Part shown: piece after piece, positions 59,763 through 64,000 of the stretch
Position numbering within the stretch: the first letter of the stretch is position 1
How the letters are laid out: the number at the start of each line of letters is the position of its first letter
Source: Meles meles
Lineage: Eukaryota > Chordata > Mammalia > Carnivora > Mustelidae
Assembly (NCBI RefSeq): GCF_922984935.1
Contig: NC_060070.1
Span: 30,636,501 to 30,700,500 of the forward strand
Length of the DNA: 64,000 nt
Direction of reading: 5' to 3'
Notes under the pieces: generated by a model
Told to the model about the DNA's origin: nothing
The model's database searches: none
The model's input: only the letters and a program-made list of their open reading frames with translations
Made by a program: the position numbers and the translations under genes

Positions 59763-59776
59763 AAAAAGTTAGGCAA

Positions 59777-60379
59777 ATCAAAATTGAAACATTATTACCT
59801 ATCTTCCAGTAACTAAACTACAAGCTAATTGATTCAAACGAATCAATCATCTCTTTTGAAATAAAAATAATCATCCATCCATAAGGTAATTTCTCATGAC
59901 AGAATACTTACAGTATGAAGATGCAGAAATGCTAGAAGGTGGCCTGTGTGTTACCGAAAGGATAGTAGTAGTAAGTTTTCTAACGTCCCCTGTTCCCTAA
60001 ACTGGAAATCATTATCTAGGGAGTCTCAGCTAGGTCGTGGTGTTTACTAAAGAACTCCTTGAAGGTAAAGATGTCAGGGGATGAGAGTCATTCAAAGTTT
60101 TTAGCGTTTATGATCCACCCTGGTGGGTGACTCCCCCTACCCTAATGGGACACCCTCCGAGTTTTTTTCGGAAGCCCTCAATACTGGCGTTGGTTAAAAT
60201 CAATGTCTGTACTTCAGCACAGAACTAAAGAGCAGGGTTCATGGAAAATTGGGCGGATGGAAGGAAGGCTGGGGAGTTCTTCAGACCCGCAGGCAGATAC
60301 ACAGATTCTTGCCATCTGTCTCTCTTCGCCTCGCGTGAGTCCCAGTAGCTGAGGCCACTTCCTGACACGTCCACTTATT
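59777..60379. other. Promoter shore, no gene recognised
   Basis: G+C rises steadily toward the CpG island. No repeat seen. Confidence 0.5.
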
Positions 60380-60645
60380 AAATTATTTTCTGTGGAGAAC
60401 GCGAGCGCCCGCAGCCAACCGAGCCAGTTGTATCCTTGACGGGAATTGGCTGAGGCGAGCGGGACAAAGCCACTCGCAGCGAATCGGTCCAGCGGGTGCC
60501 CTGAGCGCACCGGGCTCCGAGGCGCGGCTGTTCGCCTTCTTCCTCTCCAGGCGTTAAAAGCCCCTCGCCCACCCCCGGTCCCTCCTGTGGGAACTTACAC
60601 CACGGGAGGCAGCCCCGAGCAGAGCCCACCGGGGGGAGTCCTTAC

Positions 60646-60842
60646 CTCTCGCTGCGGGTGAGGTAGGCAGGGAGGGGGAGGGGTGGTCCTCGGGGAGGAG
60701 CAGGCGGAGGAGGTCGGGCGGGAAGTCTGCGGCTCCCGGACAGAGGAGCGCAGCCGCGGGCGCCGAGCGCGAGTGACGGCGGCGGCGGAGACGGAGACCG
60801 TGGAGCAGCGGCGGCGGCGGCGGCGGAGACAGACACGCCTCC
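60646..60842 (-). other. GRIK2: Predicted noncoding first exon of GRIK2
   Basis: On the minus strand the sequence ends GAGAG|GTAAGG (last exon base 60646), the strongest donor I see in the CpG island. The matching acceptor is 54924, giving a 5.7-kb leader intron. The exon is very GC-rich, contains CCG triplet runs in mRNA sense, and has no ATG between 60646 and the TTTAAA box, fitting an untranslated leader. The 5' limit is set only by assuming a start site about 25-30 bases below the TTTAAA box, so the true start could be tens of bases away or spread over the island. The idea that GRIK2 transcripts begin several kb upstream of the coding exon agrees with my recollection of the human gene, which I cannot check here. 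Confidence 0.6.
60777..60826. repeat. CGG triplet repeats in predicted GRIK2 exon 1
   Basis: Two pure runs are visible: (CGG)4 at 60777-60788 and (CGG)6 at 60809-60826, separated by a GA-rich spacer. In GRIK2 mRNA sense they read as CCG/GCC repeats in the leader. Such runs are often length-polymorphic. Confidence 0.85.
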
Positions 60843-60866
60843 TGGCGGGGGTTCCTCGCCTCTTGC

Positions 60867-60872
60867 TTTAAA
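60867..60872 (-). promoter_or_regulatory. TTTAAA (TATA-variant) box in the GRIK2 CpG island
   Basis: The palindromic hexamer TTTAAA lies in an otherwise GC-rich stretch. In minus sense it reads GCGCCTTTAAAGCAAG. TTTAAA is a known weak TATA variant. Its place just upstream of the predicted first exon makes it a candidate core promoter element, with a start about 25-30 bases downstream near 60840. CpG-island promoters often start dispersedly without such a box, so this may be incidental. Confidence 0.35.
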
Positions 60873-60930
60873 GGCGCCGCGCTCCTTTCCCCGCGGCCCC
60901 TGCACACTCCCGGCGGCTGCGGCCACCAGG

Positions 60931-63900
60931 GCGCAGCTCTAGCCCCTGGACAGCAGGAGGGAAAGTGCGAGAATTCTGGGCGCCTCCAGGCTCGGACGTT
61001 AAAAATCCTCTGGCCGGGATTTCATCTCTTGCGCACAACCCCCGCCTGCTCCGGGATGGAGGGACCAGGACTGAGATGTTCGGTCAGAGAGTGATGCAAA
61101 CCCCCAAGGAATTCGCCGGGCCCTGGGTTGTGACAACACGTACAAGGAGCCTGAGCACGTTTAGTTCTGGGTGGTGGATTTTATACCTCTTCGAAACCAT
61201 AGCAACGAAACTTCTCTGCCGCCAGGATTTGGGGAGCAGCTGGTAGTCTCCAAAGTGGCCCTTTTAGTCCAACTACTGTCATTTCCCTTTGAGGTTTGCG
61301 GTAAAGATTTTGACCTGCGACTTACCCCCACCTACTCCTCCTGTGTACACTACTAATGCTCTCCCCCAGCGCTGCCCTTACCCCCTTAGACGCCTGGAGT
61401 CCGTGCACCTCACCTCGCCTCGCCTCCGTTGCTGAAAGCAGAGACTTCCCCCGAGTGTCAAGGAGAGGGGGGTTTGGCGAGAAGTCTCTGTGAGGGTCCG
61501 GTGCTTAATGACAAACGGCTACGCGCCACCCGCCCTGCCCAGGTCTTTGAACTACCGACCCAAGCAAATTGCCGAAAGAAGTTGGGTTTCCGATCTGGTG
61601 GGCGCCGAACCTGAGGTCGCAAATTCAAACGATGGAGAAAGGAGCCAGGAGAGCAGTCCCGGCCAGGCGGCCGCCTGTCTAAATTCCCTGGAGGATTTTT
61701 TATTGGGCCGGAGGTGGGGAGGAGCACCTAAGACCCGGAGTCTTCCCGTGGCTTGGTTTGGGGAGGAGCCGCTGACGGCGAGCCCTACAGGCTTCCCCTG
61801 CTTCTCAGCAGAAACGATTAGCTTCTGCAAACAATCTCTGATTTCTGCTCCTCTGGGTCGGATAAGTCAACATCCATTCAATACCATTGCTATTTTATCC
61901 TCGGCCCTACAGTATTAACTAGAGCAGAGATTTAGCAAGTTGCCACGGGAGGAAGTTGGCGAGCGGCGATTTGAGAGAAGATTTAAGTGAGGCTGGGCGG
62001 GAGCAGGCCGCCCCTGAGCAGGGAGACAATTTGCAAAGGGGCCGGGTGAGATCCCGCGGCTCTGTGGAGTCCCCCAGCAGCCCTGATCCCCAGCGGCGCT
62101 CAAATCTGTAATTTTGAAGGCCCGGAAGGAGGGAGGCTCTGCGTCTCCAGGCACTGATTGTCTTGGCTGAAGAACAAGAGTTTGTCCTTTGGTTGCATCT
62201 TTCTTTGCAACCCCCTTAAAATTAAGCCCCAACCAGAGCCTGGCTCAGCATTGCCACCGCGCACGCCCTGGGGTTAGCGCCTGATTCAGCCTAGTCCTGC
62301 AACACACCGAAACAGTCCTGCCAAAGCCCACCTGGCTCTCAAGCAAAACCACCAGTCTCTAACTTCTGGGACACCACTGCGGAATCTCTGTGCCTCCTAT
62401 CTACCTACTGCGCCTACCCAGGTTGGGGAGACTCAGGACTCACAGAGGTTAAGGAGAGATTAGTTAGCGGCAATGGAGAGTCCGTTAGTCATTTAAAGAT
62501 CCAGGGGGTGGCAGGGAGGCTCCCGTAATTAAGTCAACAGCAGCCTTGTTGTAAGGAGTAAATAAATAGTCAATGACTCCATTGTGCCTCGTGGAGCGGG
62601 CAGCACAGACGCGTGACTGGCTCTGGGCGCCTGGGCTCCAGCTGCTGTGACCTGCAGCCTAATGGGCCCTCGAGGCACAGCCCAGTTTGGGCCAGGCCCG
62701 GAAAAAATACCCTATTCAGTCCCATTCCCCAGCAGGAGGAATGGAGACAACTTGTCTACTGGCCAAAGACACTGTCCTTGTCATCATACAATCCTGCCTC
62801 CCCACTTCCAGGGAGGGAGGAGCAACAAGGCTTCACAGAGTAGATTCCAGAGCAAATCCCTAGGTGAGGGCATCCCACTCTGTTTTACCGTGGCTGTGAG
62901 AGAGTAGAACAGGGAGTGTGTCTCATTTGATTTTAAGTGTTCAGCTTAGTGTTTGGCATGCAACCGGTACTGAATGAAAGAATGAGGGGATTACTGGATC
63001 AACCTTCCACATTCCACACTATTGTCCCCAACCTCCTTTTGTATGGGAAAGGAGAGGCTTCAAACAACTTCCTCTAAAGGCCATGTGTATTCTTAGAACC
63101 TAGTCATAAATTTCTTTTCCAGAGCAACCAGGACACATTATAAAGAAAGAAATAGCAGGCACTAGCAAGGGCTTGGAGGGCAGGGCGAAAGAGCTAAGAG
63201 AAAGAAACAAATCAAAATTATGCATGTTGTGACAAATTCATTTCCTCAATAACAAAATGTTATCTGAATTCTAATGAGAAAAGTAGAATAACAAGGGAGC
63301 ATTAGACTACACACACCCATTTAACCCTTCAAAATAAAATTCTTCAACACTATAAAGAATATTTTCCAGAATTTATTCCAGCATTTATGAGGTTATACTT
63401 TAAGGAATCAGATTCCACATCTCTTTAGGGGCAACAGGAAAGCATTTTCTTCTCCATTCCCAGTCATCCACCCATAAGAATTAATCTTCTGACTCTGAGG
63501 AGGTCACTGAGTCCCTCAGCTGGAGTCGTAGGCAGGAACCACCTCTCTATCTTCCATTTCTTACTTACCTCAAAGTACTCTTAGAACTTTAGCAGATTTA
63601 CAATTCTGCCTCCTGATGGCCCAGCAAGGACCTATCTGAATTCCCAAGCTGAATACAGGTTTTGTTTGTTTGTTTGTTTTTGTCAGTTTTGTCTATACTG
63701 AATTACAGTCAAAAGGTATAACTTTGGATCATTTAGTCCCAACCCTTTATCTTAAAAGTCACATAATACAAAGCAAGAGAAGAGGAGTGACTTGCTCAGG
63801 ATGTGGTAGAATGAAAACTGCCTTCTACCTGTGTAGAGCAGCATCAGGCTGCCTCCTGTCATCCTCTTTCAAAACTTAGAATCATATGAAGTTAAGACGA

Positions 63901-64000
63901 AAAGAGACTTCAAGGACTTCTACTCTATTTCAGAGTCACATAACTTTCTCTTATCTGGAAAAAAAAAGTACACGTTTACATGGCCTTGAAATTTTTCATA
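60931..64000. other. GRIK2 5' flank
   Basis: 60.9-62.3 kb is a moderately CpG-rich shoulder of the island without a clear exon. An L2-like 3' end is at about 62890-62990 (GTGTCTCATTTGATTTTAAG, GGCATGCAACCGGTACTGAA). (GTTT)n is at 63661-63680. The open frames here have no recognised similarity. Confidence 0.5.

Larger units (their letters stand above)
54925..60645 (-). other. Predicted GRIK2 leader (5'UTR) intron
   Basis: It is bounded by the GTAAGG donor (60645 downward) and the pyrimidine-rich acceptor (ending 54925). Contents: CpG shore to about 55.1 kb; mostly unique A+T-rich DNA 55.2-57.2 kb; the RE1 at 57200; AAC-rich run 57724-57770; (CA)n at 58251-58288; an exon-like plus-strand unit at 59133; a recent L1 fragment at 59330-59762; and GC-rising promoter shore from 60.1 kb. 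No open frame there looks coding. Confidence 0.6.
60380..60930. promoter_or_regulatory. CpG island, likely main GRIK2 promoter
   Basis: This stretch is dense in CpG and G+C, in sharp contrast to the A+T-rich DNA around it. It holds CGG triplet runs at 60777-60788 and 60809-60826, GA/GC-rich Sp1-type motifs around 60660-60690, and the predicted exon-1 donor at 60646. A less dense CpG-rich shore continues to about 62.3 kb. Position 5' of the GRIK2 coding exon and orientation of the donor make it the best promoter candidate. Confidence 0.75.

Noticed and set aside
60554..60926. Open frames of 90-117 codons in the CpG island
   Set aside because: GC-rich DNA lacks stops by composition. The frames are Pro/Ala/Arg-rich with no known similarity, and the region fits a noncoding first exon.

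Overview
This is mammalian nuclear DNA, almost certainly from a carnivoran. It carries many tRNA-Lys-derived Can-SINEs (SINEC) with the (TCTC)n CTGTCAAATAAATAAA tail and carnivoran L1 3' ends. The SINE body containing 'GCCTGCCTCTCTGCCTACTTGTGATCTC' (split: GCCTGCCTCTCTGCC / TACTTGTGATCTC) looks like the form I associate with mustelids and their relatives, so a mustelid or close musteloid is my best guess; that is inference. There are no bacterial-style genes. Most open frames are chance or lie inside SINE/L1 copies.

The window holds the 5' end of one gene, GRIK2 (kainate receptor subunit GluK2/GluR6), on the minus strand. The first coding exon is complete at 54518-54632: 115 coding bases giving the signal peptide and the first mature residues, ending in a phase-1 GTAAG donor. 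A strong splice acceptor at 54924/54925 and a strong donor at 60646/60645 inside a CpG island suggest that the leader is spliced: a noncoding exon 1 near 60.65-60.84 kb, a 5.7-kb leader intron, then exon 2 with a uORF-rich 5'UTR and the start codon. A textbook RE1/NRSE (REST site) lies in that leader intron at 57200. Positions 1-54517 are the start of the large first coding intron. GRIK2 exon 2 of the coding series was not found. Positions above about 60.9 kb are 5' flank.

The rest is repeat archaeology: about 20 Can-SINE copies in both orientations, several 5'-truncated L1s with target-site duplications (one twin-primed and inverted), ancient MIR, L2, Tigger2/MER28-like and MER5A-like elements, and microsatellites. 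Several insertions are nested, giving a relative age order.

The most interesting items are the RE1 inside the leader intron, the dense uORF set, the CGG repeats next to a TTTAAA box, a 26-bp SINE-head insertion with a perfect 15-bp target-site duplication but no tail, the twin-primed L1, and two unannotated plus-strand exon-like units. I see no evidence for a wholly new biological system.
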